Positions 1-6,756 of a DNA stretch of 10,215 nucleotides are shown piece by piece (the first letter of the stretch is position 1; every line of letters starts with the position of its first letter). The position numbers were made by a program, and so were the translations under genes. Origin of the DNA: Gammaproteobacteria bacterium (GTDB lineage: Bacteria; Pseudomonadota; Gammaproteobacteria; DAOWEP01); NCBI GenBank assembly GCA_030638455.1, contig DAOWEP010000199.1, forward strand, positions 1-10,215, read 5' to 3'. A model generated the notes under the pieces. That model had not been told where the DNA came from. It did no database searches and worked only from the letters and a program-made list of their open reading frames with translations.

Positions 1-216
1 ATGGAAGCATTGACTGAAGTAGTAGAAGACCATGGTGTAGATACCATGGTGGCTATATGTGCAATATGCAAAAGCCAGTTCACCAAGGTGCTGCCCTATT
101 ACAAACAACCAATGGATATGATTGTCAGCCTGCACCAGCTTGTAAGTGATGCAATTGTACTAACTGGTTCAGAATCAGCTGAACCTGAAGTAAAAGAAGA
201 GCCAGAACAGGCATAA
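1..216 (+). CDS. dsrK: DsrK, C-terminal fragment (DsrMKJOP complex, HdrD-like subunit)
   Basis: Only the last 71 residues are in the window. The ATG at position 1 is probably an internal methionine, because the family protein is several hundred residues long and the gene begins to the left. The fragment contains the end of a CCG (heterodisulfide-reductase-like) domain: a CxxC pair, CAIC at visible residues 20-23, within a segment followed by KSQFTKVLPYY. In known DsrK proteins these cysteines help bind the special catalytic [4Fe-4S] cluster that is thought to handle the DsrC trisulfide or disulfide on the cytoplasmic face. The tail is acidic and alanine/glutamate-rich. Assignment rests on this motif and on dsrL, dsrJ, dsrO and dsrP following immediately. 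The upstream catalytic parts cannot be judged. Confidence 0.9.
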   Translation: MEALTEVVEDHGVDTMVAICAICKSQFTKVLPYYKQPMDMIVSLHQLVSDAIVLTGSESAEPEVKEEPEQA

Positions 217-238
217 CGATTAAACTAAATTTCTTTAA

Positions 239-259
239 CCCCGGGATTAAATCTCAGGG
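239..259 (+). other. Small imperfect hairpin between dsrK and dsrL
   Basis: In the 71-base dsrK-dsrL gap, CCC (239-241) can pair with GGG (257-259), and GGGAT (243-247) with ATCTC (251-255) including one G-U pair. There is one C/A mismatch between the two stems and a three-base loop. No T-run follows, so it does not look like an intrinsic terminator. It could be an RNA processing or stability element inside the dsr transcript. This is pattern reading only, and a chance palindrome is possible. Confidence 0.3.
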
Positions 260-274
260 AAAATAAGTGGTAAC

Positions 275-279
275 AGGAG
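275..279 (+). promoter_or_regulatory. Ribosome binding site that sets the dsrL start
   Basis: AGGAG lies eight bases before the ATG at 288. The same frame also has a GTG at 267, but that codon lies before this Shine-Dalgarno sequence, so the ATG is the better start. Confidence 0.75.
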
Positions 280-287
280 ATAGAACA

Positions 288-2246
288 ATGGCAACTTCCG
301 GTGACGAGATGAACACCAAACTGACGTTTCGAAAATACGAGGATGGTGATACTTCCTGGGATTCAATGACTGACAAGATCTTTAAAGAAGATACTTCTCA
401 TAAATGCCCAACCTATGTTCATCGTACACCGCCTTGTCAGGGAAGCTGCCCTGCTGGCGAAGACATCCGTGGCTGGCTGGACATTGTACGCGGTATTGAA
501 AAACCGTCTGGCGATACAAGCTGGCAGGAATATGCATTTCGCCGCTCCACAGATGCCAACCCTTTCCCTTCTATTATGGGTCGCGTATGCCCTGCCCCTT
601 GCCAGGATGGCTGCAACCGTAACCAGGTAGAAGATTTTGTAGGCATTAATTCGGTTGAACAATATATTGGTGACCATGCTCTAGCTGAAAAATTCACCTT
701 TGGCGAAGCAGGAAAAGAAACTGGTAAGAAGGTAGCCATAATTGGCGGCGGACCTGCCGGTCTTGCGGCAGCATTCCAGCTACGTCGAAAGGGTCATGCC
801 TGTACCGTATTTGATAATCACGCAGAGCTGGGCGGATTTATGCGATACGGCATTCCTGGTTATCGTACACCTCGCGATGTACTGGATGGCGAAATCCAGC
901 GTATCCTTGATATGGGCGTTGAAGTAAAAACAAACACTCGTATTGGCGATGATATTTCTGTTGAAGACCTGGAAAAAGATTACGATGCAATACTCTGGGC
1001 CATTGGAACACACTCGGGACGCGCAGTACCTATCCCTGGTGGTGACGCACCCAATGCAATATCCGGAGTTGCCTTCCTGAACGCCTTTAATGAAGGAAGA
1101 CTACAGGCTGTAACCGGAAAGATTATTGTAGTAGGTGGTGGCGATACCTCTATTGACGTTGCATCAGTAGCACGTCGTCTGGGTGCCATCACTGAAATCC
1201 ATGAGAATGACCGTCCAGAAAATATCGTGCTGGGTCAAACTGCGCATGACGTTGCATCAACTGCAGCACGTGAAGGTGCTGATGTAACACTAACTTCACT
1301 CTTCCCTGTTGAAAATATGACCGCAGCAGAACATGAAGTACGTGATGCACTGCATGAAGGTGTGGACATCAAAGGCAGCGTAATGCCAATGGAAGCGATT
1401 CTGGATGATAGCGGCCGTATCAAGGCTGTAAAATATGCAGAATGTGAAATTACAGATGGCAGGCCTACCGCAAAAGAAGGTACGGAATTTGAACTCGAAT
1501 GCGAGTTACTAGTATCTGCGATTGGTCAAAGTGGCGATATGACCGGCATAGAATCTCTGGATAATGGCAAAGGCTTTATTGATGCTGACAAGAACTTCCA
1601 GGTTCCAGGCAAAAAAGGACATTTTGTGGCTGGTGACATTGTTCGCCCTCACCTTTTAACAACGGCTATTGGCCAGGCCTCCGTGGCAGCTGAAGGCATT
1701 CATCATTACCTCCAGCATGAAAACCTGGACAAACGCCCAAAAGTAGACGTCCATCATTTCCAGTTACTCAACAAATTGCGTGAGACTGGACTTTCACCTG
1801 ATGAGTACCATGTAGAAGATCAAGGTGACCTGCGTGGTACAGCAGCAGCAAAGTTTGCTGTCCACAATTACGAAGACCGTGCATCGAATGAAATCATTAA
1901 ATCTACCAAGCTATTTCTGGGGCATTTTGAATACACAGAACGCAAAAAACGTGATGATAAACCGGTCAGCGCAGAAAATGTAATCGGCAATTATGCAGAA
2001 AGAATGGATTGCCTGAGTGAGGAAGCTACTGTTGAGGAAGCAAAACGCTGCATGAGCTGTGGCATGTGCTTTGAATGTGACAACTGTGTTATTTACTGCC
2101 CACAGGATGCCGTAAAACGTACACCGAAGGATATGACCACTATGGGTCGTTATGTATATACCGATTACGATCGCTGCATTGGTTGTCATATTTGTGCAGA
2201 AGTCTGTCCTACTGGTTATATCGACATGGGTATGGGTGACGGCTAA
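288..2246 (+). CDS. dsrL: DsrL, NAD(H)-linked iron-sulfur flavoprotein oxidoreductase
   Basis: Cytoplasmic partner of reverse-acting DsrAB, known in A. vinosum to carry electrons between sulfite reductase and NAD(H). At 652 residues from the ATG at 288 it has the family's usual length. The N-terminal GltD-like region has cysteines at about 40, 50, 54, 101, 105 and 109 for iron-sulfur binding. An FAD dinucleotide fold (IIGGGPAGLAAA) starts near residue 151, and a second Rossmann motif (VVGGGDTSIDVA) lies near 281-292. A glutamate-synthase-like FAD segment (VAGDIVRPHLLTTAIGQA) lies near 447-464. The C-terminus is ferredoxin-like, with cysteines 588, 591, 594, 597, 600 and 604 and then 630, 633, 636 and 640. 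The twin arginines typical of NADPH-binding GltD relatives are absent after the second Rossmann helix (residues 333-346 read VTLTSLFPVENMTA), which suggests NAD(H) rather than NADP(H). The gene is 25 bases upstream of dsrJ. Presence of dsrL supports an oxidative-direction Dsr system. Confidence 0.95.
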   Translation: MATSGDEMNTKLTFRKYEDGDTSWDSMTDKIFKEDTSHKCPTYVHRTPPCQGSCPAGEDIRGWLDIVRGIEKPSGDTSWQEYAFRRSTDANPFPSIMGRVCPAPCQDGCNRNQVEDFVGINSVEQYIGDHALAEKFTFGEAGKETGKKVAIIGGGPAGLAAAFQLRRKGHACTVFDNHAELGGFMRYGIPGYRTPRDVLDGEIQRILDMGVEVKTNTRIGDDISVEDLEKDYDAILWAIGTHSGRAVPIPGGDAPNAISGVAFLNAFNEGRLQAVTGKIIVVGGGDTSIDVASVARRLGAITEIHENDRPENIVLGQTAHDVASTAAREGADVTLTSLFPVENMTAAEHEVRDALHEGVDIKGSVMPMEAILDDSGRIKAVKYAECEITDGRPTAKEGTEFELECELLVSAIGQSGDMTGIESLDNGKGFIDADKNFQVPGKKGHFVAGDIVRPHLLTTAIGQASVAAEGIHHYLQHENLDKRPKVDVHHFQLLNKLRETGLSPDEYHVEDQGDLRGTAAAKFAVHNYEDRASNEIIKSTKLFLGHFEYTERKKRDDKPVSAENVIGNYAERMDCLSEEATVEEAKRCMSCGMCFECDNCVIYCPQDAVKRTPKDMTTMGRYVYTDYDRCIGCHICAEVCPTGYIDMGMGDG

Positions 2247-2271
2247 ACAATTACAACGAACAGGCATTAAC

Positions 2272-2745
2272 ATGAAGCGTATTGAAACCATAAAAGCTGT
2301 TGTACTTGCCATGCTGCTTGGCTTTTGTTCTATGGCTGGCTCTCTAGCGAGTGCGGAAGTTCCAACCCCTGACATCCCTAAAGGTGAAGGCGAAAAGTGC
2401 GTGGAACCAACCGACATTATGCGTAAAAACCACATGGAATATCTTCTTCACCAGCGTGATGAAACCATGCGGAAAGGGATTCGCACAAAAACATACAGTC
2501 TGAAAGAATGCGTAGATTGTCATACGGTTAAAGACGAAAACAATATACCTGTAACCTATAAAGACAAAAGACACTTCTGCAACAGCTGCCATGAATATGC
2601 ATCAGTACAAATTGATTGTTTTAGCTGCCACTCTTCAACACCAGAGGCCAGCCATTCTGGCCTGACAAAAAGACCGGCAAAATTCTTCAACAGTACCCAG
2701 AACCTGAATGCCCTGAACCTGAAGGCGGAGAACCAACATGAGTGA
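2272..2745 (+). CDS. dsrJ: DsrJ, periplasmic triheme cytochrome c of DsrMKJOP
   Basis: 157 residues from the ATG at 2272. The frame is open further upstream, but that stretch overlaps dsrL and would bury the signal peptide. Residues 1-28 form a Sec signal (MKR, a hydrophobic run, then ASA before E29); in A. vinosum this signal may be kept as a membrane anchor. Three CxxCH heme c motifs are present: CVDCH (80-84), CNSCH (103-107) and CFSCH (116-120). C43, in GEKCVEPTD, fits the unusual cysteine that serves as a distal heme ligand in characterised DsrJ. The protein sits on the periplasmic side of the complex and is presumed to take part in electron or sulfur-compound handling there; its exact redox partner is not settled. 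The 3' end overlaps dsrO by eight bases, which suggests translational coupling. Confidence 0.95.
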   Translation: MKRIETIKAVVLAMLLGFCSMAGSLASAEVPTPDIPKGEGEKCVEPTDIMRKNHMEYLLHQRDETMRKGIRTKTYSLKECVDCHTVKDENNIPVTYKDKRHFCNSCHEYASVQIDCFSCHSSTPEASHSGLTKRPAKFFNSTQNLNALNLKAENQHE

Positions 2746-3502
2746 TCTGGAAACAAACGCACCTGAAAAGATAGGTAGACGCAAGTTTCTGACTGCCAGT
2801 GCTGCGACTGCTGCAGGCGCAGCGATTGCACCCGGAGTACTGTTACATACAGTTGCTGAAGCAAAACCAGCTGGACAGGCAGTAAGCAGTAAAAACCGCT
2901 GGGGGATGTTGATTGATACCAACAAGTGTTCAAAAGGATGCAATGCATGCGTTTCGGCATGTAATGAAGAAAATGGACTTGAAAAATCAGATCATCCAAA
3001 TAGCAACGAGATTGATGCGCAATGGATACGCAAGGTTGAACTGAAGGACAAGAGTACCGGCCATAGCGTCTCATTGCCCCTGATGTGCCAACATTGTGAA
3101 CATCCACCTTGTGTAGATGTCTGCCCTACTGGCGCTTCAATGAAACGAGAAGACGGAATTGTACTGGTAGATAAGCACATCTGTATTGGCTGTCGATATT
3201 GCATGATGGCCTGCCCTTACAAGGCACGCTCTTTTGTACACGAAGAACTATTCAACCAGAAAGACCATGCGCCACGCGGCAAGGGTACCGTTGAAAGCTG
3301 TACCATGTGTGTACACCGTGTAGATGAGGGAGAAAGCCCCGCATGTGTTGAAGCATGTAATGCAGATGGACACAAGGCCATGTATTTCGGTGACCTGAAA
3401 GATGAAAACAGCGAAATCAGTCAGCAATTGCGTAAATATCCAAGCACACAAATTCGGGCGGACCTGGGATTAAACACAGGTGTCCGCTACCGGGGAATAT
3501 AA
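2738..3502 (+). CDS. dsrO: DsrO, Tat-exported four-cluster ferredoxin subunit
   Basis: 254 residues, with GGAG seven bases before the ATG. The N-terminus has a twin-arginine signal (GRRKFLTA at 13-20, then an alanine-rich hydrophobic stretch to about residue 41), so the folded protein is exported with its clusters. Sixteen cysteines fall into four groups: 64/68/71/75, 117/120/125/129, 149/152/155/159 and 188/191/203/207. This is the pattern of periplasmic polyferredoxins of the PsrB/NrfC/HybA type that hold four [4Fe-4S] clusters. In DsrMKJOP it should pass electrons between the DsrJ side and the membrane subunit DsrP, encoded 50 bases downstream. The start lies inside the dsrJ coding end, typical of a tight operon. 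Length and motif set are normal and nothing appears missing. Confidence 0.95.
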   Translation: MSDLETNAPEKIGRRKFLTASAATAAGAAIAPGVLLHTVAEAKPAGQAVSSKNRWGMLIDTNKCSKGCNACVSACNEENGLEKSDHPNSNEIDAQWIRKVELKDKSTGHSVSLPLMCQHCEHPPCVDVCPTGASMKREDGIVLVDKHICIGCRYCMMACPYKARSFVHEELFNQKDHAPRGKGTVESCTMCVHRVDEGESPACVEACNADGHKAMYFGDLKDENSEISQQLRKYPSTQIRADLGLNTGVRYRGI

Positions 3503-3552
3503 TCTAACCCTGTCGTTAATCATACATACCAAAATAGTAGAGCTTAGTAACG

Positions 3553-4773
3553 ATGAAAAAAATCCAATACCTACCACTTGAAGGAAACAGCATGGGCTTT
3601 TATGGCCTGTTAGCATTTTTATGTGCATTCATTCTGGCAGGGTTGGGGGCTACCTATTATATGGAACATAATGGCCACTGGGTGACAGGCATGAACAACC
3701 AGATAGCCTGGGGTATGCCACATGTATTTGCAGTATTTCTGATTGTTGCGGCATCAGGTGCCCTGAACGTAGCATCTATTGGCACCGTGTTCGGGAAAAA
3801 GATGTACCAGCCACTCGGTCGTCTTTCATCCCTTGTTGCCCTTGCCTTGCTGGCAGGTGGACTGGTTGTACTATTGCTTGACCTTGGACGCCCGGATCGC
3901 TTAATCGTGGCAATGACCAAGTATAACTTCAAGTCCATATTTGCCTGGAACATCATCCTCTATACCGGATTTTTTGCAATTACCGGTATATATATCTGGA
4001 TGATGATGGATCGCAGCATGAAAAAATTCTACCGTCCTGCCGGTATAGCGGCATTTATCTGGCGACTGATACTTACCACTGGTACGGGATCTATCTTTGG
4101 CTTTCTGGTAGCACGACAGGGTTATGATGCAGCCATTATGGCGCCCATGTTTATCATTATGTCATTCTCTTTTGGATTGGCCTTTTTTATACTGGTGACC
4201 ATGGCCACCTATAAATGGACAGATCGCCCGCTTGGCGATGCTATTCTATACAGACTCAAGAACCTGCTAGGTGTTTTCGTAGCAGCCGTAATGTACTTTG
4301 TACTGGCCTACCACCTGACCAACCTGTATGCCACAGAACATCATGGGGTTGAAGCATTTATACTTACAGGTGACAGCATACACACCAAGCTCTTCTGGAT
4401 CGGTCAGATTCTCCTCGGAGGTATCGCACCTCTGGTGATCCTGTATTCTAACCTGGGTAAGTCCCGTACCTGGATCGCCATTAGCTCCTTGCTGGTCATC
4501 ATTGGCGGCATGGCACAAATGTACGTCATCATCATTGGTGGGCAGGCATATCCACTACAGATGTTCCCAGGCATGGAAGTGGTAAGCAGTACCTTTTCAG
4601 ACGCTGCTGCATATCATGCCTATACGCCATCTTTACCTGAAATACTGCTTGGGCTGGGTGGCGTAGCCATTACTATTTTCATGATCGTGTTCGGTTGCAA
4701 GGTGCTTAATTTTCTGCCTGCCAGCCTTGCGGATGAGGCAGTCGATCCACATAGCGCTGCAACAGACAAGTAA
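3553..4773 (+). CDS. dsrP: DsrP, NrfD/PsrC-family integral membrane subunit
   Basis: 406 residues with about ten hydrophobic segments, near 16-36, 52-78, 92-111, 130-150, 165-187, 191-220, 236-259, 275-298, 307-332 and 361-388. The loop sequence LDLGRPDR (109-116) is typical of the NrfD family of quinone-interacting membrane proteins. It should exchange electrons between the quinone pool and DsrO on the periplasmic face. The start at 3553 has little Shine-Dalgarno character. An in-frame ATG at 3592 is preceded by AAGGAA five bases upstream and would remove 13 residues, but the segment KKIQYLPLEG looks like a genuine cytoplasmic N-terminus, so the longer form is kept. A 98-base gap separates it from dsrN. 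Confidence 0.93.
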   Translation: MKKIQYLPLEGNSMGFYGLLAFLCAFILAGLGATYYMEHNGHWVTGMNNQIAWGMPHVFAVFLIVAASGALNVASIGTVFGKKMYQPLGRLSSLVALALLAGGLVVLLLDLGRPDRLIVAMTKYNFKSIFAWNIILYTGFFAITGIYIWMMMDRSMKKFYRPAGIAAFIWRLILTTGTGSIFGFLVARQGYDAAIMAPMFIIMSFSFGLAFFILVTMATYKWTDRPLGDAILYRLKNLLGVFVAAVMYFVLAYHLTNLYATEHHGVEAFILTGDSIHTKLFWIGQILLGGIAPLVILYSNLGKSRTWIAISSLLVIIGGMAQMYVIIIGGQAYPLQMFPGMEVVSSTFSDAAAYHAYTPSLPEILLGLGGVAITIFMIVFGCKVLNFLPASLADEAVDPHSAATDK

Positions 4774-4871
4774 TAGCTAACAATATACCTATGGGAAGGA
4801 GTCTCGCCTCAAAGATAAATACGGCGTAACTGCCTGACCCAAATACTCTATCCTGCAAAACTCCACACGGT

Positions 4872-6257
4872 ATGTCACATATACTGATATCAGCTGCCCA
4901 TAAATCTTCGGGCAAAACCACCATTACCATTGGTCTTGCTGCTGCACTTTCACAGCGCCATCATAAGGTTCAGACTTTCAAGAAAGGTCCTGACTATATT
5001 GACCCCATGTGGCTGTCCAGAGCCACAGGTAATAACTGCCAGAACCTTGATTTCTATACCATGCAGAAACAGGAAATCCTGTCTACATTTTCCCGTTTTA
5101 TGAAAGGCATGGACATAGGACTGATTGAAGGTAACAAGGGCCTGTACGATGGCCTGGATCTGGATGGAAGCAATAGTAATGCAGCCCTCGCCAAATTACT
5201 GGATGCACCCGTTGTACTGGTAATTGATGCCAGGGGAATGACCCGGGGAATCGCGCCGCTGATACTAGGTTATCAGGACTTTGATCCTGATATAAATATT
5301 GCTGGCGTAATTCTTAATCAGGTGGGAGGAAGCCGTCATGAAGGAAAATTGCGGAACATTCTCGAACATTATACAGACGTCAAGGTACTAGGTGCCGTAC
5401 ACAAGGACAAGGCACTTGAAATTGATGAGCGACATCTAGGACTAATACCGAGTAATGAATCAACAAAAACCGGTCACAGAATAGCAGCTATCGCAAATGC
5501 CATCTCAGAAGGTGTAGACCTCGACAAACTACTCGAACTATCTGGTGAAACAAAGCTGGATTTATCGTCCTGCCAAACTAGGGAAGCCACCTTACCTGAG
5601 CCAGATATCAAAATAGGCATAGCCCAGGACCCTGCTTTCGGTTTTTACTACTATGGTGATCTGGAAGCCCTGAAGATGGCGGGTGCTGAATTAGTACCCT
5701 TTAACACCATAGAAGACAAACACCTACCGGAAGTGGATGCCTTGTTTATAGGCGGGGGGTTCCCCGAAACACATCTCGATCAACTGGAAGCCAACACACC
5801 GATACGAAATGAAATCAAGGATGCTATTGAATCCGGTATGCCTGCCTACGCAGAATGCGGAGGATTAATGTATCTTTCCAGAAGCATCCAATGGAAAGAC
5901 AAACCCAGACAGATGGTTGGTGTTATCCAGGGCGATATTATTATGGAAGACAAACCACAGGGTAGAGGTTATGTACAGTTATGTGAAAATGGTAATGGCT
6001 TATGGCCAATTACCGGAGATAACAGTTCACCCAGCATAATAAATGGTCATGAATTCCATTACTCCAGGCTTGAGAATCTAAATTCTGACCTCAACTATGC
6101 ATTTGATGTAAAAAGAGGGTACGGGATCGACGGAAAATCGGATGGTCTTATCTATAAAAACCTGCAGGCAAACTACTCACACCTGAGGGATGTTAATGAT
6201 AACCACTGGGCGCAGAGATTTACAGACTTTATACGCAAAGTAATAAACACCTATTGA
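4872..6257 (+). CDS. dsrN: DsrN, CbiA/CobB-type glutamine amidotransferase for siroheme
   Basis: 461 residues, homologous to cobyrinic acid a,c-diamide synthase. In dsr clusters this enzyme is held responsible for the glutamine- and ATP-dependent amidation of siroheme to siroamide, the DsrAB cofactor form. The N-terminal ATPase half has a P-loop (AHKSSGKTT, 9-17, with K15), GPDYIDP (39-45) and EGNKGLYDG (86-94). The C-terminal triad-type amidotransferase half has GGGFPETH (294-301), the nucleophile C329 in ECGGLMYL, NGHEFHYS (391-398) and a late histidine, H437, in NYSHLR. No cobalamin genes are nearby, while dsr genes flank it, so the siroheme role is preferred to cobyrinate amidation. The start at 4872 lacks a clear ribosome binding site. 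dsrR follows after 20 bases. Confidence 0.93.
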   Translation: MSHILISAAHKSSGKTTITIGLAAALSQRHHKVQTFKKGPDYIDPMWLSRATGNNCQNLDFYTMQKQEILSTFSRFMKGMDIGLIEGNKGLYDGLDLDGSNSNAALAKLLDAPVVLVIDARGMTRGIAPLILGYQDFDPDINIAGVILNQVGGSRHEGKLRNILEHYTDVKVLGAVHKDKALEIDERHLGLIPSNESTKTGHRIAAIANAISEGVDLDKLLELSGETKLDLSSCQTREATLPEPDIKIGIAQDPAFGFYYYGDLEALKMAGAELVPFNTIEDKHLPEVDALFIGGGFPETHLDQLEANTPIRNEIKDAIESGMPAYAECGGLMYLSRSIQWKDKPRQMVGVIQGDIIMEDKPQGRGYVQLCENGNGLWPITGDNSSPSIINGHEFHYSRLENLNSDLNYAFDVKRGYGIDGKSDGLIYKNLQANYSHLRDVNDNHWAQRFTDFIRKVINTY

Positions 6258-6277
6258 CTGATTAACAAGGAGCATCC

Positions 6278-6604
6278 ATGTTCAGCATTACAGAAAATGC
6301 AGCCAAACAAATTCATGTAGCCGCCAAAGAATCAAATATTGAAACCCTGGTATTACGTATTGCCGCAAAAATAAATCAGGATGGCAGCATAGAATACGGA
6401 ATGGGCTTTGATGAGATAAAGGATGGAGATACTAAAATCCCATACGGAGATATCGATATTGTCATAGACCTTGCGAGTAAGGACGCTCTGGATGATGCTT
6501 CCATGGATTATGTTGAGCTGGAACCTGGTCAGTTTGATTTCATTTTCATGAACCCGATAGATCCTACCTACGTTCCTCCAAAAAAGGACAAAAAAAGCAA
6601 ATAA
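6278..6604 (+). CDS. dsrR: DsrR, cysteine-free A-type iron-sulfur scaffold homologue
   Basis: 108 residues. AAGGAG sits five bases before the ATG. The opening ITENAAKQIHVAAKES and the later FDEIKDGDTKIPYGDIDIVID resemble the IscA/HesB fold. The protein has no cysteine at all, and the C-terminal CGC site of true A-type carriers is replaced by a stretch reading FDFIFMNP. Loss of the cluster-binding cysteines is a known mark of DsrR, which in A. vinosum is needed for normal dsr protein levels and is thought to act after transcription rather than in cluster delivery. The lysine-rich end (KKDKKSK) is hydrophilic. It is the last dsr gene here; dsrS, which follows dsrR in A. vinosum, is not present at this place. 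Confidence 0.9.
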   Translation: MFSITENAAKQIHVAAKESNIETLVLRIAAKINQDGSIEYGMGFDEIKDGDTKIPYGDIDIVIDLASKDALDDASMDYVELEPGQFDFIFMNPIDPTYVPPKKDKKSK

Positions 6605-6756
6605 TCCTGATGCCCAGAAGAATAGCCTTCAAATAAAAACTGTTAACTATTTGTTATTGTTGTAGTTTTTTAAACCATTGCTGATGAGGTGGTCTCTCCA
6701 TAAGGACATTGCTATATACTACAGATATTTAGCTTATATGAACCTTTAACAAGCTT
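6605..6756 (+). promoter_or_regulatory. AT-rich intergenic gap, likely promoter region of the kinase operon
   Basis: This 152-base non-coding gap is the largest plus-strand break in the window and separates dsrR from the regulator operon. It holds a -10-like TATACT at 6715-6720 (overlapping TGCTATATA at 6710-6718) with no good -35 box at the right distance. The seven-base sequence AGCTTAT occurs at 6731-6737 and again at 6752-6758, 21 bases apart, the second copy covering the kinase start codon. A long-loop AT hairpin (AAAAACT 6635-6641 with AGTTTTT 6664-6670) is too weak to call as a terminator. A separate promoter for the next operon is plausible but not demonstrated. Confidence 0.35.

Noticed and set aside
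267..287. Upstream GTG start for dsrL adding seven residues
   Set aside because: The GTG lies before the clear AGGAG at 275-279, while the ATG at 288 has ideal spacing and gives the usual protein length.
2152..2271. Longer N-terminus for dsrJ beginning at 2152
   Set aside because: It would overlap dsrL by about 95 bases and put 40 residues before a normal Sec signal peptide.
2272..2355. Lipoprotein signal in DsrJ because of a cysteine in LLGFC
   Set aside because: The residue before the cysteine is phenylalanine, which does not fit a lipobox; an ASA signal-peptidase I site follows.
1911..2435. Minus-strand open frame opposite the dsrL end and dsrJ start
   Set aside because: It is antisense to the DsrL ferredoxin motifs and the DsrJ signal peptide, has no family signature, and its composition follows from the complementary codons.
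2556..3107. Long open frame on the minus strand opposite dsrJ/dsrO
   Set aside because: It lies antisense to two strongly identified genes with cysteine motifs and signal peptides, encodes a low-complexity aromatic/leucine-rich product with no recognisable domain, and is best explained as a shadow.
6635..6671. Intrinsic terminator after dsrR
   Set aside because: The only pairing found is seven bases, almost all A-T, with a loop over 20 bases; too weak to claim.
6738..6749. Three-codon ATG-AAC-CTT-TAA frame just before the kinase gene
   Set aside because: No ribosome binding site and far too short to distinguish from chance.
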